A stretch of DNA of 64,000 nt, taken from NCBI RefSeq assembly GCF_902726545.1, contig NZ_CACVAD010000007.1, forward strand, positions 1-64,000. The letters run 5' to 3'. Position numbers and translations under genes: made by a program. The notes beneath the pieces are model-generated. The model searched no databases. It saw nothing but the letters and a program-made list of their open reading frames with translations, and was not told the origin of the DNA. Each line of letters opens with the position of its first letter. The stretch's first letter is position 1. This document shows positions 23,055 to 36,498 of the stretch, one piece after another. The DNA comes from Yersinia artesiana. Lineage in GTDB: Bacteria; Pseudomonadota; Gammaproteobacteria; Enterobacterales; Enterobacteriaceae.

Positions 23055-24596
23055 ATGCAACTGAATTCCACCGAAATCAGCGAACTGATCAAGCAGCGCA
23101 TTGCTCAGTTCAATGTAGTGAGCGAAGCTCACAATGAAGGTACTATTGTTTCCGTTAGTGACGGGATCATTCGTGTACACGGTCTGGCTGATGTAATGCA
23201 AGGCGAGATGATCGCACTGCCTGGCAACCGTTACGCAATCGCACTGAACCTGGAGCGCGACTCCGTAGGTGCTGTAGTTATGGGTCCGTACGCCGATCTT
23301 GCTGAAGGCATGAAGGTTAAATGTACTGGCCGTATCCTGGAAGTTCCAGTCGGTCGTGGCCTGTTGGGTCGCGTCGTCAATACTCTGGGTGAACCTGTTG
23401 ATGGTAAAGGTCCGGTAGAAAACGACGGCTTCTCAGCTGTTGAAGCTATCGCGCCTGGCGTTATCGAACGTCAATCCGTTGATGAACCTGTTCAGACTGG
23501 CTATAAGTCAGTCGATGCCATGATTCCAATCGGTCGTGGTCAGCGTGAATTGATTATCGGCGACCGTCAGACAGGTAAAACTGCTCTGGCGATTGATGCG
23601 ATCATCAACCAGCGCGATTCAGGCATTAAATGTGTGTATGTTGCTATCGGCCAGAAAGCCTCTACTGTTGCAAACGTAGTGCGTAAACTGGAAGAACATG
23701 GCGCGTTAGCTAACACCATTGTGGTGGTAGCGACTGCATCAGAATCTGCAGCATTACAATACCTGGCACCTTACTCCGGTTGTGCCATGGGTGAATATTT
23801 CCGCGACCGCGGTGAAGATGCGCTGATTATTTATGATGACCTGTCTAAACAGGCTGTTGCATATCGTCAAATCTCCTTGCTGCTCCGTCGTCCACCAGGT
23901 CGTGAAGCTTATCCTGGCGACGTATTCTACCTCCACTCCCGTTTGTTGGAGCGTGCTGCGCGTGTTAACGCCGATTACGTTGAAGCCTTTACCAAGGGTG
24001 AAGTGAAAGGTAAAACCGGTTCTTTGACCGCATTGCCAATCATTGAAACCCAAGCAGGGGACGTTTCCGCGTTCGTTCCGACCAACGTAATTTCTATTAC
24101 CGATGGTCAGATCTTCCTGGAATCCAGCCTGTTTAACGCCGGTATTCGTCCTGCGGTTAACCCAGGTATCTCCGTATCCCGTGTGGGTGGTGCAGCGCAG
24201 ACTAAGATCATGAAAAAACTGTCCGGTGGTATCCGTACCGCTCTGGCACAGTATCGTGAACTTGCTGCGTTCTCCCAGTTCGCATCCGATTTGGATGATG
24301 CAACACGTAAGCAGCTGAGCCACGGTCAGAAAGTGACCGAGCTTCTGAAACAGAAACAATACGCACCGATGTCAGTTGCGCAGCAGTCTCTGGTTCTGTT
24401 CGCAGCTGAACGTGGTTATCTGGGTGATATCGAGTTGGCGAAGGTAGGTAGCTTTGAAGCTGCGCTGTTGGCGTTTGCTGACCGTGAGCATGCCGAGCTT
24501 CTGCAACAAATCAACCAAACTGGCGCGTATAACGATGAGATCGAGGCCAAGCTGAAAGGCATCCTTGATACATTTAAGGCAACCCAGTCCTGGTAA
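23055..24596 (+). CDS. atpA: ATP synthase F1 subunit alpha
   Basis: A 513-residue non-catalytic nucleotide-binding subunit. The beta-barrel N-domain is followed by the P-loop GDRQTGKTA (about residues 169-177) and the arginine-finger region ([10 protein letters not shown], near 374-383), with a helical C-terminal domain. The N-terminus [19 protein letters not shown] binds subunit delta. Length is identical to E. coli AtpA. Confidence 0.98.
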   Translation: MQLNSTEISELIKQRIAQFNVVSEAHNEGTIVSVSDGIIRVHGLADVMQGEMIALPGNRYAIALNLERDSVGAVVMGPYADLAEGMKVKCTGRILEVPVGRGLLGRVVNTLGEPVDGKGPVENDGFSAVEAIAPGVIERQSVDEPVQTGYKSVDAMIPIGRGQRELIIGDRQTGKTALAIDAIINQRDSGIKCVYVAIGQKASTVANVVRKLEEHGALANTIVVVATASESAALQYLAPYSGCAMGEYFRDRGEDALIIYDDLSKQAVAYRQISLLLRRPPGREAYPGDVFYLHSRLLERAARVNADYVEAFTKGEVKGKTGSLTALPIIETQAGDVSAFVPTNVISITDGQIFLESSLFNAGIRPAVNPGISVSRVGGAAQTKIMKKLSGGIRTALAQYRELAAFSQFASDLDDATRKQLSHGQKVTELLKQKQYAPMSVAQQSLVLFAAERGYLGDIELAKVGSFEAALLAFADREHAELLQQINQTGAYNDEIEAKLKGILDTFKATQSW

Positions 24597-24657
24597 CGCT
24601 ATGCGGCCCTGCTTTTCATTAGGAAAGCAGGCCGTCTGGCAATGAGGAGAAGCAGAA

Positions 24658-25521
24658 ATGGCCGGCGCAAAAGAGATACGTTCCAAGATCGCCAGCGTGC
24701 AAAACACGCAAAAGATCACCAAAGCCATGGAGATGGTCGCCGCCTCCAAAATGCGTAAATCGCAGGAACGCATGGCGGCCAGCCGTCCTTATGCAGAAAC
24801 AATGCGTAGTGTGATTGGTCACCTTGCGCTAGGTAATCTGGAATACAAACATCCATACCTGGAAGAGCGTGATGTTAAGCGCGTTGGGTATCTGGTGGTT
24901 TCTACAGACCGTGGCTTGTGTGGTGGTTTGAACATTAACCTGTTCAAAAAACTGTTGGCTGAGATGAAAGGTTGGTCTGAAAAAGGCGTTGAATGCGATT
25001 TAGCGCTGATTGGATCAAAAGCAGCTTCTTTCTTTGGTTCCGTGGGCGGCAAAATTGTTGCTCAAGTGACTGGCATGGGGGATACCCCTTCTCTGTCAGA
25101 ACTTATCGGGCCGGTGAAAGTGATGCTGCAAGCCTATGATGAAGGTCGTTTGGATAAACTGTATATCGTTAATAACAAGTTTATCAATACGATGTCTCAG
25201 GAACCACGGATCATGCAGCTATTACCTCTTCCGCCTGCGGAAGACGGTGAGCTGAAGAAGAAATCCTGGGATTACCTGTATGAACCCGATCCTAAAGCAC
25301 TGCTGGATACCCTCCTGCGTCGCTATGTAGAATCGCAAGTTTATCAGGGCGTCGTTGAAAACCTGGCCAGCGAACAGGCCGCGCGAATGGTAGCGATGAA
25401 AGCCGCCACCGATAACGGCGGTAGTCTGATCAAAGAGCTGCAGTTGGTTTACAACAAGGCTCGTCAGGCCAGCATCACTCAGGAACTCACCGAGATCGTC
25501 GGGGGAGCCTCCGCGGTTTAA
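24658..25521 (+). CDS. atpG: ATP synthase F1 subunit gamma
   Basis: A 287-residue rotor shaft of F1. The N-terminal helix [21 protein letters not shown] and the C-terminal helix ([15 protein letters not shown], ending [11 protein letters not shown]) form the coiled coil inside the alpha/beta hexamer. The start has GAGGAGAAGC upstream. Unusually, an ERIC repeat occupies most of the 156-bp gap to atpD. Confidence 0.97.
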   Translation: MAGAKEIRSKIASVQNTQKITKAMEMVAASKMRKSQERMAASRPYAETMRSVIGHLALGNLEYKHPYLEERDVKRVGYLVVSTDRGLCGGLNINLFKKLLAEMKGWSEKGVECDLALIGSKAASFFGSVGGKIVAQVTGMGDTPSLSELIGPVKVMLQAYDEGRLDKLYIVNNKFINTMSQEPRIMQLLPLPPAEDGELKKKSWDYLYEPDPKALLDTLLRRYVESQVYQGVVENLASEQAARMVAMKAATDNGGSLIKELQLVYNKARQASITQELTEIVGGASAV

Positions 25522-25528
25522 CCAGGTT

Positions 25529-27060
<1,532 letters not shown>

Positions 27061-27081
27061 CGCTGTTGACTGGAGGGTGAC

Positions 27082-27504
27082 ATGGCTGCAATGACTTACC
27101 ATCTGGATGTTGTGAGCGCGGAGAAGAAGATGTTCTCTGGCGTGGTGCAAAAAATTCAGGTGACGGGTAGTGAAGGTGAGCTAGGGATCTTCCCTGGTCA
27201 TGCCCCACTGCTCACTGCCATTAAGCCTGGCATGATACGTATCGTTAAGCAGTTCGGTGAGGAAGAGTTTATTTATCTTTCTGGCGGCATCCTTGAGGTG
27301 CAACCGAGTGTGGTGATCGTATTGGCTGACACTGCTATTCGTGGAACTGATCTGGATGAAGCTAAGGCGTTGGAATCTAAACGCAAAGCAGAAGAACATA
27401 TCAATAATTCCCACGGCGATGTCGACTATGCACAGGCATCCGCTGAATTGGCGAAGGCGATTGCAAAACTACGTGTAATCGAGCTGACCAGGAAAGCGAT
27501 GTAA
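27082..27504 (+). CDS. atpC: ATP synthase F1 subunit epsilon
   Basis: A 140-residue subunit with an N-terminal beta sandwich ([17 protein letters not shown]) and two C-terminal helices that inhibit ATP hydrolysis. It is last in the operon, 21 bp after atpD with a GGAGGGTGAC site. One residue longer than E. coli AtpC because of an extra Ala at position 3. Confidence 0.97.
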   Translation: MAAMTYHLDVVSAEKKMFSGVVQKIQVTGSEGELGIFPGHAPLLTAIKPGMIRIVKQFGEEEFIYLSGGILEVQPSVVIVLADTAIRGTDLDEAKALESKRKAEEHINNSHGDVDYAQASAELAKAIAKLRVIELTRKAM

Positions 27505-27514
27505 TTTTACAATG

Positions 27515-27534
27515 GTGGGTTTTTAGTAACCCAC
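27515..27534 (+). other. Hairpin just after atpC
   Basis: A 7-bp GTGGGTT/AACCCAC stem begins 11 bp after the atpC stop. It has no T-run; it may protect the 3' end or act with the terminator at 27641. Confidence 0.45.
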
Positions 27535-27640
27535 TAATTTGTAAAGTTATTATATATTCAACGTAATTGAGGTTGTCGGTTGTCAGCGAAGGTTGCTAAA
27601 CCGCCCGTAACTTCAAATACGAAGATATAAAGAACGATAG

Positions 27641-27677
27641 AATGCCAGTCAGTAAAGCTGATTGGCATTTTTTTTTT
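27641..27677 (+). terminator. atp operon Rho-independent terminator
   Basis: AATGCCAGTCAG and CTGATTGGCATT pair over 12 bp (one G-T wobble) around a TAAAG loop, followed by an uninterrupted run of T (to 27677). Confidence 0.92.
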
Positions 27678-28019
27678 ACCTTCGCACCCAATAATATGCA
27701 TTCGTTAGCCACCTTCTTCCGACTTTCTGCTATTTAATTAAGCCTCAGCTAAACTAAAAGCGTTTCTTTCTAAAAACTCTTGTTTCTTGCCGTAAAATAA
27801 GTAGTTAATAATCTCTGTGGTAGATTGTTTTTTGAGAAAAATAGGTCAAAAAACGTCGCTGATCGCAGACACTTTTTGCGACATTTTTTTATTACATGCC
27901 TCATCGCTACAACCCTCTAACCATGCGGGTTGAGTACGTTTTTCGCTGAGAAATATGTAGTAATTATTTCGCTAAACAGGTTTACTTCCGTCTATTAATT
28001 TGGAGTTATCAGGTTGCTT
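27678..28019. other. atpC-glmU intergenic region downstream of the terminator
   Basis: About 340 bp of A/T-rich DNA that must contain the glmUS promoter. No confident -35/-10 pair, operator or small gene is apparent. A weak GTCGC...GCGAC hairpin followed by ATTTTTTT near 27856-27892 might attenuate transcription. Confidence 0.4.
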
Positions 28020-29390
28020 ATGTCTAACAGCTCAATGAGTGTAGTCATCCTTGCCGCAGGTAAGGGGACACGTATGTATTCCGACCTTCCTAAGGTGTTA
28101 CACCCACTGGCAGGTAAGCCGATGGTTCAGCATGTTATTGATGCTGCCATGAAGTTGGGTGCACAACAGGTTCATCTGGTTTATGGGCATGGCGGCGAGT
28201 TGTTGCAAAAAACACTCACTGACCCGGCATTGAACTGGGTGCTGCAAGCTGAGCAGTTGGGTACCGGGCATGCGATGCAACAAGCTGCGCCACATTTTTC
28301 TGATGATGAAGATGTCCTGATGCTGTACGGCGATGTACCGTTAATCTCAGTTGATACGCTCCAGCGCTTGTTAGCGGCTAAGCCACAAGGTGGTATTGGC
28401 TTGCTGACAGTGAAGCTGGATAACCCTAGTGGCTATGGCCGTATTGTTCGCGAAAATGGTGATGTAGTCGGAATTGTTGAGCATAAAGATGCCAGCGACA
28501 CGCAGCGTGAAATTAATGAAATCAATACCGGGATTTTGGTTGCCAACGGTCGTGATTTAAAGCGTTGGTTATCACTGCTGGATAACAATAATGCCCAGGG
28601 TGAGTTTTATATCACCGATATTATTGCGCTGGCCCATGCTGATGGTAAGAAGATAGCTACGGTGCATCCCACTCGTCTGAGTGAGGTTGAGGGGGTCAAC
28701 AACCGCCTGCAATTAGCCGCTCTTGAACGCGTTTATCAGTCAGAGCAAGCTGAGAAGCTTTTGCTCGCTGGGGTGATGTTGCTGGACCCAGCGCGCTTTG
28801 ATTTGCGTGGAGAATTAACACATGGCCGCGACATCACTATTGATACCAATGTCATCATCGAAGGTCATGTGACTTTAGGTGATCGGGTTCGTATTGGTAC
28901 TGGATGCGTTCTCAAAAACTGTGTGATTGGTGATGATTCCGAAATCAGCCCATACAGTGTATTAGAAGATTCTCGTTTGGATGCCGGTTGTACTGTTGGG
29001 CCATTTGCCCGCTTGCGGCCTGGTGCGGAATTAGCTGAAGGCGCACATGTCGGTAACTTTGTTGAGATCAAGAAAGCCCGCTTGGGTAAAGGCTCTAAAG
29101 CGGGTCATCTCTCCTATTTAGGTGATGCTGAAATTGGCTCTGGCGTAAATATTGGCGCAGGAACTATAACTTGCAACTATGATGGAGCTAATAAGTTTAA
29201 AACGATTATCGGCGATGATGTCTTTGTCGGATCCGATACTCAACTGGTGGCTCCGGTCACTGTTGCAAACGGCGCGACGATTGCCGCAGGGACAACTGTC
29301 ACCCGTGATATCGCCGAAAACGAGTTAGTGCTTAGCCGTGTTAAGCAAGTCCATATTCAAGGATGGCAGCGTCCGGTTAAGAAAAAATAA
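28020..29390 (+). CDS. glmU: Bifunctional UDP-GlcNAc pyrophosphorylase / GlcN-1-P acetyltransferase GlmU
   Basis: A 456-residue cytoplasmic enzyme for the last two steps of UDP-GlcNAc synthesis. The N-terminal nucleotidyltransferase domain carries [15 protein letters not shown]. The C-terminal left-handed beta helix (from about residue 250, hexapeptide repeats) is the acetyltransferase, with GNFVEIKKA and [11 protein letters not shown] active-site segments. TTG 28014 is an in-frame alternative start; ATG 28020 is preferred because AGG lies 6 bases before it and because it gives the family length. Confidence 0.95.
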   Translation: MSNSSMSVVILAAGKGTRMYSDLPKVLHPLAGKPMVQHVIDAAMKLGAQQVHLVYGHGGELLQKTLTDPALNWVLQAEQLGTGHAMQQAAPHFSDDEDVLMLYGDVPLISVDTLQRLLAAKPQGGIGLLTVKLDNPSGYGRIVRENGDVVGIVEHKDASDTQREINEINTGILVANGRDLKRWLSLLDNNNAQGEFYITDIIALAHADGKKIATVHPTRLSEVEGVNNRLQLAALERVYQSEQAEKLLLAGVMLLDPARFDLRGELTHGRDITIDTNVIIEGHVTLGDRVRIGTGCVLKNCVIGDDSEISPYSVLEDSRLDAGCTVGPFARLRPGAELAEGAHVGNFVEIKKARLGKGSKAGHLSYLGDAEIGSGVNIGAGTITCNYDGANKFKTIIGDDVFVGSDTQLVAPVTVANGATIAAGTTVTRDIAENELVLSRVKQVHIQGWQRPVKKK

Positions 29391-29403
29391 TATATAAAAC
29401 AGT

Positions 29404-29435
29404 CCCTTCAACGTTCGTTATTCTGCATTGAAGGG
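29404..29435 (+). other. glmU-glmS intercistronic hairpin
   Basis: CCCTTCAA/TTGAAGGG forms an 8-bp stem 14 bp after the glmU stop. Without a T-run it is more likely a processing or attenuation structure. In E. coli glmUS mRNA is cleaved by RNase E in this area. Confidence 0.5.
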
Positions 29436-29560
29436 ATGTTTTGCCCTGTATTTTTGGCATATATATTTCTGCTGAGAGTACAGAACAAAACATAATAATC
29501 CCCAACTCTACAGGCTCGGGGAACCCGGAAAATCCGGAAATTCAGGTCACTGACATCGAC

Positions 29561-29588
29561 AAGGTTCTAAAAGAACCTTACATAGGAA
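29561..29588 (+). promoter_or_regulatory. glmS leader hairpin and ribosome site
   Basis: A perfect AAGGTTC-TAAAA-GAACCTT hairpin (29561-29579) ends 4 bp before the AGGAA ribosome site (29584-29588) of glmS. In E. coli the glmS leader is opened by the small RNA GlmZ; whether this hairpin plays that role here is inference. Confidence 0.5.
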
Positions 29589-29596
29589 TAAAACAG

Positions 29597-31426
29597 ATGT
29601 GTGGAATTGTTGGCGCAGTAGCGCAACGTGATATCGCTGAGATTCTGATCGAAGGTTTACGTCGTCTTGAATACCGTGGCTATGACTCAGCCGGTTTAGC
29701 TGTAGTGGATGCTGAAGGTAATCTGACTCGTTTACGTCGTGTGGGCAAAGTTCAGGCGCTGTCTGATGCGGCCGAAAAGCAGGCTTTACATGGTGGAACC
29801 GGGATTGCACATACCCGTTGGGCCACCCATGGTGAGCCATCAGAGGCCAATGCGCACCCTCATGTTTCTGACTATATCTCCGTGGTTCACAACGGTATTA
29901 TCGAAAATCACGAACCTTTACGTGAATTATTGATTAGCCGTGGCTACCGTTTCAGTTCTGAAACTGATACTGAAGTTATTGCTCATCTGGTGCACTGGGA
30001 GCTACAGCAGGGCGGTTCTTTGCTGGAAGTGGTCAAACGTGTGATCCCGCAATTGCGTGGCGCGTACGGCACTGTGGTGATGGATAGTCGTGACCCAAGC
30101 CGCTTGGTCGCCGCCCGCTCTGGTAGTCCTTTGGTGATTGGTTGTGGTGTAGGTGAAAACTTTATCGCCTCCGACCAACTGGCTCTGTTGCCAGTGACCC
30201 GTCGCTTTATCTTCCTGGAAGAAGGTGATGTGGTTGAAGTGACTCGCCGTAGCATCGCTATTTTTGATAAGCAGGGTAACGCAATTGAGCGCCCTGAAAT
30301 CGAATCTCAGGTGCAATATGATGCCGGTGATAAAGGTGTTTACCGCCATTATATGCAAAAAGAGATTTATGAACAGCCGATGGCGATTAAAAATACGCTG
30401 GAAGGCCGTTTAAACCACGGGGCGATTGATTTATCAGAGCTTGGTCCGAAAGCCGATGCTCTGTTGGCCGATGTGCAACATATCCAAATCATAGCCTGTG
30501 GTACTTCTTACAACTCAGGTATGGTTTCACGCTATTGGTTTGAGTCATTAGCCGGTGTGCCTTGTGACGTAGAAATCGCCTCTGAATTCCGCTACCGCAA
30601 ATCTGCTGTGCGCCCTAATAGCCTGCTGATCACCTTGTCACAATCGGGTGAAACTGCAGATACGCTGGCTGCTCTGCGTTTATCCAAAGAGTTAGGATAC
30701 TTAGGTTCGCTGGCAATTTGTAACGTCGCCGGTTCCTCGCTGGTTCGTGAGTCAGATTTGGCCTTGATGACCAAAGCTGGTACCGAGATTGGCGTGGCCT
30801 CAACCAAAGCCTTTACCACTCAGTTGACCGTGTTATTAATGCTGGTGGGGCGTATCGGCAAGTTAAAAGGTGCTGATGCCAGTCTGGAGCACGATATTGT
30901 TCATGCGTTACAGGCGCTGCCTGCCCGCATAGAGCAGATGCTGTCTCTGGATAAAACCATTGAAGCGCTGGCTGAAGGTTTCTCTGATAAGCACAATGCA
31001 TTGTTCCTTGGTCGTGGTGATCAATACCCGATTGCGATGGAAGGTGCGCTGAAACTGAAAGAGATCTCTTATATTCATGCCGAAGCTTATGCTGCGGGTG
31101 AATTGAAACACGGCCCATTGGCATTGATTGATGCTGACATGCCGGTCATCGTGGTCGCGCCAAATAACGAATTGTTGGAAAAACTGAAATCTAACATTGA
31201 AGAAGTGCGCGCACGCGGCGGTTTACTGTATGTATTCGCTGATCAAGATGCAGGTTTTGCTGATAGCGAAGGCATGAAAATTATTCAGTTACCACATGTG
31301 GAAGAGATTATTGCCCCTATCTTCTACACCGTGCCGTTACAGTTGCTGTCTTACCATGTCGCGCTGATTAAAGGTACCGATGTGGATCAGCCACGTAACC
31401 TGGCAAAATCGGTCACAGTTGAGTAA
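29597..31426 (+). CDS. glmS: Glutamine-fructose-6-phosphate aminotransferase GlmS
   Basis: A 609-residue enzyme making glucosamine 6-phosphate, the first committed step to UDP-GlcNAc. The N-terminal glutaminase begins MCGIVGA; Cys must become residue 1, which fixes ATG 29597 rather than the upstream in-frame start at 29441. HTRWATHG and the two SIS isomerase domains ([27 protein letters not shown]) follow, ending LAKSVTVE. The last codons form the Tn7 target recognition sequence. Confidence 0.97.
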   Translation: MCGIVGAVAQRDIAEILIEGLRRLEYRGYDSAGLAVVDAEGNLTRLRRVGKVQALSDAAEKQALHGGTGIAHTRWATHGEPSEANAHPHVSDYISVVHNGIIENHEPLRELLISRGYRFSSETDTEVIAHLVHWELQQGGSLLEVVKRVIPQLRGAYGTVVMDSRDPSRLVAARSGSPLVIGCGVGENFIASDQLALLPVTRRFIFLEEGDVVEVTRRSIAIFDKQGNAIERPEIESQVQYDAGDKGVYRHYMQKEIYEQPMAIKNTLEGRLNHGAIDLSELGPKADALLADVQHIQIIACGTSYNSGMVSRYWFESLAGVPCDVEIASEFRYRKSAVRPNSLLITLSQSGETADTLAALRLSKELGYLGSLAICNVAGSSLVRESDLALMTKAGTEIGVASTKAFTTQLTVLLMLVGRIGKLKGADASLEHDIVHALQALPARIEQMLSLDKTIEALAEGFSDKHNALFLGRGDQYPIAMEGALKLKEISYIHAEAYAAGELKHGPLALIDADMPVIVVAPNNELLEKLKSNIEEVRARGGLLYVFADQDAGFADSEGMKIIQLPHVEEIIAPIFYTVPLQLLSYHVALIKGTDVDQPRNLAKSVTVE

Positions 31427-31455
31427 TAAGCGGAAAATCGCATAAATAAAAGCCG
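31391..31455 (+). other. attTn7 attachment site (unoccupied)
   Basis: The conserved 3' end of glmS (CCACGTAACCTGGCAAAATC onward) is the sequence TnsD-type proteins recognise. Insertion would fall about 25 bp past the stop codon, at about 31450. The glmS terminator follows directly and pstS comes 340 bp later, so no Tn7-like element is present. Confidence 0.7.
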
Positions 31456-31480
31456 GCATTTTGTCGGCTTTTTTGTTTTT
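31448..31480 (+). terminator. glmS Rho-independent terminator
   Basis: AAAGCCGGCA/TGTCGGCTTT pair (one G-T) around a 3-base loop, followed by TTTTGTTTTT. Confidence 0.9.
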
Positions 31481-31642
31481 ATGATCCCGTCATAAACTGT
31501 CATTTTCGCGCAAAAAATAAACCAGTAATACAGTGTGTTAAAATGGGGAAAGTGAGGTTTTTACGAAATAAAGGATAAATTAATTACTATAAATAGAGAT
31601 TAATTTGTTGATATATAATGTATTTATTTAAACCCTTCTTGT

Positions 31643-31660
31643 TTGTCATATAACTGTAAT
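31643..31660 (+). promoter_or_regulatory. Pho box 1 upstream of pstS
   Basis: TTGTCATATAACTGTAAT fits the PhoB pattern of two 7-bp CTGTCAT-like half sites separated by 4 A/T bases. It is 33 bp upstream of the second box, three 11-bp PhoB steps, so the two are in phase. Confidence 0.75.
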
Positions 31661-31675
31661 ATTCCGTACATTTTT

Positions 31676-31693
31676 CTGTCATTAAACTGTCCT
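31676..31693 (+). promoter_or_regulatory. Pho box 2 upstream of pstS
   Basis: CTGTCATTAAACTGTCCT is a near-consensus PhoB site. No good -35 is seen and a possible -10 (TACTTA) begins at 31712, as expected for a PhoB-activated promoter in which the box replaces the -35. Confidence 0.85.
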
Positions 31694-31768
31694 ATTTTCC
31701 CTCCTGCACCATACTTAATCTGATGAAAACATTTTAGAGTTAATTCTAATATCCCATTAGGAGGGATT

Positions 31769-32809
31769 ATGAAACTGATGCGTACCACCGTAGCCAGCAT
31801 TGTGGCAGCGACTTTATCTATGACCACTGTGTCCGCGTTCGCTGCTGCAAGCCTGACAGGTGCAGGTGCGACATTCCCCGCGCCGGTGTATGCCAAGTGG
31901 GCAGATTCTTATCAGAAAGAAACAGGTAACAAAGTTAACTATCAGGGGATCGGTTCTTCAGGCGGCGTGAAACAAATCATTGCCAATACTGTAGATTTCG
32001 GTGCTTCTGATGCGCCATTAGCAGACGACAAACTGGCTGCTGAAGGTTTGTTCCAATTCCCGACAGTGATTGGCGGTGTGGTGTTGGCCGTGAATATCCC
32101 TGGCATTAAATCCGGTGAGCTGACTTTAGACGGTAAAACACTGGGTGATATCTATCTGGGCAATGTGAAAAAGTGGAATGACCCGGCTATCACTAAGTTG
32201 AACCCAGGCGTTAAATTACCAGATCAAAACATCGCTGTAGTGCGCCGCGCTGACGGTTCCGGTACCTCATTCGTATTCACCAGCTACCTGGCTAAAGTGA
32301 ATGCAGAATGGAAAGAAAAAGTGGGTGCAGGTTCTACTGTTAACTGGCCGACCGGTTTGGGCGGCAAAGGTAATGACGGTATCGCCGCATTCGTACAGCG
32401 CCTACCAGGCTCCATTGGTTATGTCGAATATGCTTACGCCAAACAGAATAACCTGGCTTACACCAAACTGGTTTCTGCTGATGGCAAACCCGTTAGCCCG
32501 ACTGAGCACAGCTTTAGCTCTGCGGCAAAAGGTGTAGACTGGAGCAAAACATTCGCTCAAGATTTGACCAATCAAAAAGGTGATGATGTATGGCCAATTA
32601 CATCAACAACTTTCATCTTGGTACATAAAGAGCAAAAAAATGCCGCTAACGGCGCTGAAGTATTGAAATTCTTTGACTGGGGTTACACCCACGGTGCTAA
32701 ACAAGCCAACGAGCTGGATTATGCAACATTGCCAGCTGAAGTTGTCGAGCAAGTCCGTGCTGCCTGGAAAACTCAGATTAAAGACAGCAGCGGTAAGCCA
32801 ATCTTTTGA
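31769..32809 (+). CDS. pstS: Phosphate-binding periplasmic protein PstS
   Basis: A 346-residue periplasmic receptor for inorganic phosphate. A Sec signal peptide ([20 protein letters not shown], cleavage after SAFA) precedes [16 protein letters not shown]. Phosphate-binding elements include GAGATFP, GSSGG and RADGSGTSF. It is the first gene of the Pho operon pstSCAB-phoU, behind tandem Pho boxes and an AGGAGGGA ribosome site. An ERIC separates it from pstC. Confidence 0.97.
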   Translation: MKLMRTTVASIVAATLSMTTVSAFAAASLTGAGATFPAPVYAKWADSYQKETGNKVNYQGIGSSGGVKQIIANTVDFGASDAPLADDKLAAEGLFQFPTVIGGVVLAVNIPGIKSGELTLDGKTLGDIYLGNVKKWNDPAITKLNPGVKLPDQNIAVVRRADGSGTSFVFTSYLAKVNAEWKEKVGAGSTVNWPTGLGGKGNDGIAAFVQRLPGSIGYVEYAYAKQNNLAYTKLVSADGKPVSPTEHSFSSAAKGVDWSKTFAQDLTNQKGDDVWPITSTTFILVHKEQKNAANGAEVLKFFDWGYTHGAKQANELDYATLPAEVVEQVRAAWKTQIKDSSGKPIF

Positions 32810-32851
32810 TTTCCTGGCAACAAGCGGTTTATGAAATATTGATTCACAATA

Positions 32852-32978
32852 TATACCCTAAATAATTCGAGTTGCAGGTAGGCGGCAATTGAGATAATCC
32901 CCAGGAGCTTACTCAAGTAAGTGACTGGGGTGAGCGAAAGCAGCCAACACCCCTGCAGCTTGAAGTATTAGCGGTAGG
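32852..32978 (+). repeat. ERIC element 2, between pstS and pstC
   Basis: A 127-bp ERIC with a near-consensus core (AATCCCCAGGAGCTTACTCAAGTAAGTGACTGGGGTGAGCGA, at about 32897-32937). It starts 42 bp after pstS and ends 15 bp before the pstC start. It lies inside the pst operon and would be transcribed with it. Confidence 0.95.
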
Positions 32979-32993
32979 ATGAGAAGAGAGTCT

Positions 32994-33950
32994 ATGGCTG
33001 CGAACAAGCCGACAATCAAAGCACCGAGTCAATACGGTGACATCATTTTCAGTGCGCTGGTTAAACTGGCTGCGCTGATTACGCTATTTCTGTTGGGCGG
33101 CATTATCGTTTCACTGATTATTGCTTCCTGGCCAAGTATCGAGAAATTTGGTTGGGCTTTCCTGTGGACTAAAGAGTGGGATGCGCCAGCTGAACAGTTT
33201 GGTGCATTAGTACCGATTTACGGTACGGTTGTGACCTCGGTTATCGCTTTGCTCATTGCGGTTCCGGTTAGTTTCGGTATTGCCCTGTTTCTCACTGAAC
33301 TCGCGCCGAACTGGCTAAAACGCCCGTTAGGTGTGGCGATTGAATTGCTGGCGGCCATCCCAAGTATTGTTTACGGCATGTGGGGTCTTTTCGTCTTCGC
33401 TCCGCTGTTTGCCCGCTACTTCCAAGAGCCGGTCGGCAACGTGATGTCCGGCATCCCCATTGTTGGCGTATTGTTCTCTGGCCCGGCATTCGGTATTGGT
33501 ATTCTGGCCGCCGGTGTCATCCTGGCTATCATGATTATTCCTTACATTGCCGCGGTTATGCGCGATGTGTTCGAACAAACCCCCGTGATGATGAAAGAGT
33601 CGGCCTATGGCATTGGCTGTACCACATGGGAAGTGATTTGGCGCATTGTGCTGCCTTATACCAAAAATGGTGTTATCGGCGGTGTGATGTTGGGCCTGGG
33701 TCGTGCATTGGGTGAAACCATGGCAGTGACCTTTATTATCGGTAATACCTATCAGCTCGACAGCTTCTCACTGTTTATGCCGGGTAACAGCATTACCTCT
33801 GCGTTGGCAAATGAATTTGCTGAAGCTGAATCTGGTTTACATACCGCCGCGTTGATGGAACTGGGCCTAATCTTATTCGTTATTACCTTTATCGTACTGG
33901 CTTTATCTAAGCTAATGATTTTGCGTCTGGCTAAGAAAGAGGGGCGCTAA
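32994..33950 (+). CDS. pstC: Phosphate ABC transporter permease PstC
   Basis: A 318-residue inner-membrane subunit (E. coli 319) with six hydrophobic segments. The EAA-like loop [20 protein letters not shown] is the contact for PstB. An in-frame ATG at 32979 would add five residues, but ATG 32994 (MAANKPT) matches the family and follows GAGAAGAGAG. It forms the channel with PstA, encoded 1 bp downstream. Confidence 0.96.
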   Translation: MAANKPTIKAPSQYGDIIFSALVKLAALITLFLLGGIIVSLIIASWPSIEKFGWAFLWTKEWDAPAEQFGALVPIYGTVVTSVIALLIAVPVSFGIALFLTELAPNWLKRPLGVAIELLAAIPSIVYGMWGLFVFAPLFARYFQEPVGNVMSGIPIVGVLFSGPAFGIGILAAGVILAIMIIPYIAAVMRDVFEQTPVMMKESAYGIGCTTWEVIWRIVLPYTKNGVIGGVMLGLGRALGETMAVTFIIGNTYQLDSFSLFMPGNSITSALANEFAEAESGLHTAALMELGLILFVITFIVLALSKLMILRLAKKEGR

Positions 33951-33951
33951 G

Positions 33952-34839
33952 ATGACAACGATGAATATGCAAAGTGATGCGACGCTGATGGAAACCCGCC
34001 GTAAAAAGCAGGCCTGGCGTCGTCAAAAGAATCGGATTGCCTTGATACTTTCAATGGCAACTATGGCGTTTGGCCTGTTCTGGTTAGTGTGGATTTTATT
34101 TTCTACTATCACCAAAGGTATCGACGGCATGTCTTTGGCGCTGTTTACCGAGATGACACCACCGCCGAATACCGCTGGCGGTGGTTTGGCTAACGCCATT
34201 GCCGGCAGTGGATTACTCATTCTGTGGGCGACCGTCATCGGCACCCCATTGGGCATCATGGCGGGAATTTATCTGGCGGAATATGGCCGTAAATCCTGGC
34301 TGGCAGAAATTACCCGCTTTATTAATGATATTTTGCTATCAGCTCCTTCTATCGTGGTCGGCTTGTTTGTTTACACCATTGTGGTTGCCAAGATGGAGCA
34401 TTTCTCGGGCTGGGCTGGGGTGATTGCACTGGCGCTGTTACAGATACCTATTGTTATCCGTACCACTGAAAATATGTTGAAACTGGTGCCTGATAGCCTG
34501 CGCGAAGCGGCCTACGCATTAGGAACGCCAAAATGGCGCATGATATCGGCCATTACGTTGAAAGCCTCTATATCAGGTATTTTGACCGGGATCTTGCTGG
34601 CAGTCGCACGTATTGCCGGTGAAACGGCACCTTTGCTGTTCACGTCGCTCTCCAACCAATTCTGGAGCACCGATCTGACGCGGCCTATTGCGAACTTGCC
34701 GGTCACTATCTTTAAGTTTGCCATGAGCCCGTTTGCCGAATGGCAGCAGTTGGCATGGGCCGGGGTGCTGTTAATCACGCTATGTGTACTGTTACTGAAT
34801 ATTCTGGCTCGCGTTATTTTCGCTAAGAAAAAATATTAA
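33952..34839 (+). CDS. pstA: Phosphate ABC transporter permease PstA
   Basis: A 295-residue inner-membrane subunit with a long basic N-terminal tail ([15 protein letters not shown]) and about six membrane segments. The coupling loop is [20 protein letters not shown]. It pairs with PstC for high-affinity phosphate import. It starts 1 bp after the pstC stop, so translational coupling is likely, and ends about 100 bp before pstB. Confidence 0.97.
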   Translation: MTTMNMQSDATLMETRRKKQAWRRQKNRIALILSMATMAFGLFWLVWILFSTITKGIDGMSLALFTEMTPPPNTAGGGLANAIAGSGLLILWATVIGTPLGIMAGIYLAEYGRKSWLAEITRFINDILLSAPSIVVGLFVYTIVVAKMEHFSGWAGVIALALLQIPIVIRTTENMLKLVPDSLREAAYALGTPKWRMISAITLKASISGILTGILLAVARIAGETAPLLFTSLSNQFWSTDLTRPIANLPVTIFKFAMSPFAEWQQLAWAGVLLITLCVLLLNILARVIFAKKKY

Positions 34840-34924
34840 TCGGCTGAGAAAGTGCCATTAATTAGCAAAGAAAATAACGATTCGCCAATAAATTCCAAAA
34901 TGCGGCTACGGCGGCATTGGCTAA

Positions 34925-35716
<792 letters not shown>

Positions 35717-35767
35717 TTTTACTCATAGGCTACTACATTTATTTTGCCTACTTGTACGGGAAGTATC

Positions 35768-36490
35768 ATGGATAACTTGAATCTTAATAAACATATTTCC
35801 GGCCAGTTCAATGCAGAACTTGAACATATCCGCACCCAGGTTTTGACCATGGGCGGGCTGGTGGAACAACAATTATCTGACGCCATCACCGCCATGCACA
35901 ATCAGGATGGTGAGTTAGCAAAACAGGTCATTGCTGGCGATAAGAAGGTCAATATGATGGAAGTGGCTATTGATGAAGCCTGTGTGCGCATCATTGCCAA
36001 ACGCCAGCCAACAGCGAGTGATCTGCGCCTGGTGATGGCCATCATCAAAACGATTTCTGAGCTAGAGCGTATCGGTGATGTGGCCGATAAAATCTGCCGT
36101 ACTGCGCTGGAAAAATTCTCGCATCAACACCAACCTCTGTTGGTCAGTTTGGAGTCTTTAGGACGCCATACTGTACAGATGCTGCACGATGTCCTGGATG
36201 CCTTTGCCCGCATGGATTTGGATGAAGCTATTCGAATTTATCGCGAAGACAAAAAAGTCGATCAGGAATATGAAGGCATTGTGCGCCAGTTGATGACGTA
36301 TATGATGGAAGATCCGCGCACCATACCAAGCGTATTAACAGCGCTGTTTTGCGCCCGTTCAATTGAGCGTATTGGCGATCGCTGCCAAAATATTTGCGAA
36401 TTCATCTTCTACTTTGTCAAAGGGCATGATTTCCGTCATTTGGGCGGCGACGATTTAGAAAAACTGCTTTCTAATAAAGCTGAAAAGTAA
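35768..36490 (+). CDS. phoU: Phosphate signalling regulator PhoU
   Basis: A 240-residue cytoplasmic protein of two three-helix bundles, each with the metal-binding E/DxxxD motif ([12 protein letters not shown] and [12 protein letters not shown]). It couples the Pst transporter to PhoR and keeps the Pho regulon off when phosphate is plentiful. ATG 35768 ([15 protein letters not shown]) matches E. coli (241); an in-frame ATG lies 8 codons upstream. It is last in the pst operon. Confidence 0.97.
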   Translation: MDNLNLNKHISGQFNAELEHIRTQVLTMGGLVEQQLSDAITAMHNQDGELAKQVIAGDKKVNMMEVAIDEACVRIIAKRQPTASDLRLVMAIIKTISELERIGDVADKICRTALEKFSHQHQPLLVSLESLGRHTVQMLHDVLDAFARMDLDEAIRIYREDKKVDQEYEGIVRQLMTYMMEDPRTIPSVLTALFCARSIERIGDRCQNICEFIFYFVKGHDFRHLGGDDLEKLLSNKAEK

Positions 36491-36498
36491 CCTCTTTA

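Noticed and set aside
23754-24359. A 201-codon open frame antisense to atpA
   Set aside because: It lies wholly inside atpA, one of the most conserved genes of the window, and its product shows no plausible domain.
29391-29596. glmS ribozyme/riboswitch
   Set aside because: The self-cleaving glmS ribozyme belongs to Gram-positive bacteria; the leader here has only short hairpins and the enterobacterial glmU-glmS arrangement.
29441-29596. 52-residue N-terminal extension of GlmS
   Set aside because: The glutaminase needs cysteine as residue 1 after Met removal, so translation must begin at the MCGIV codon at 29597.
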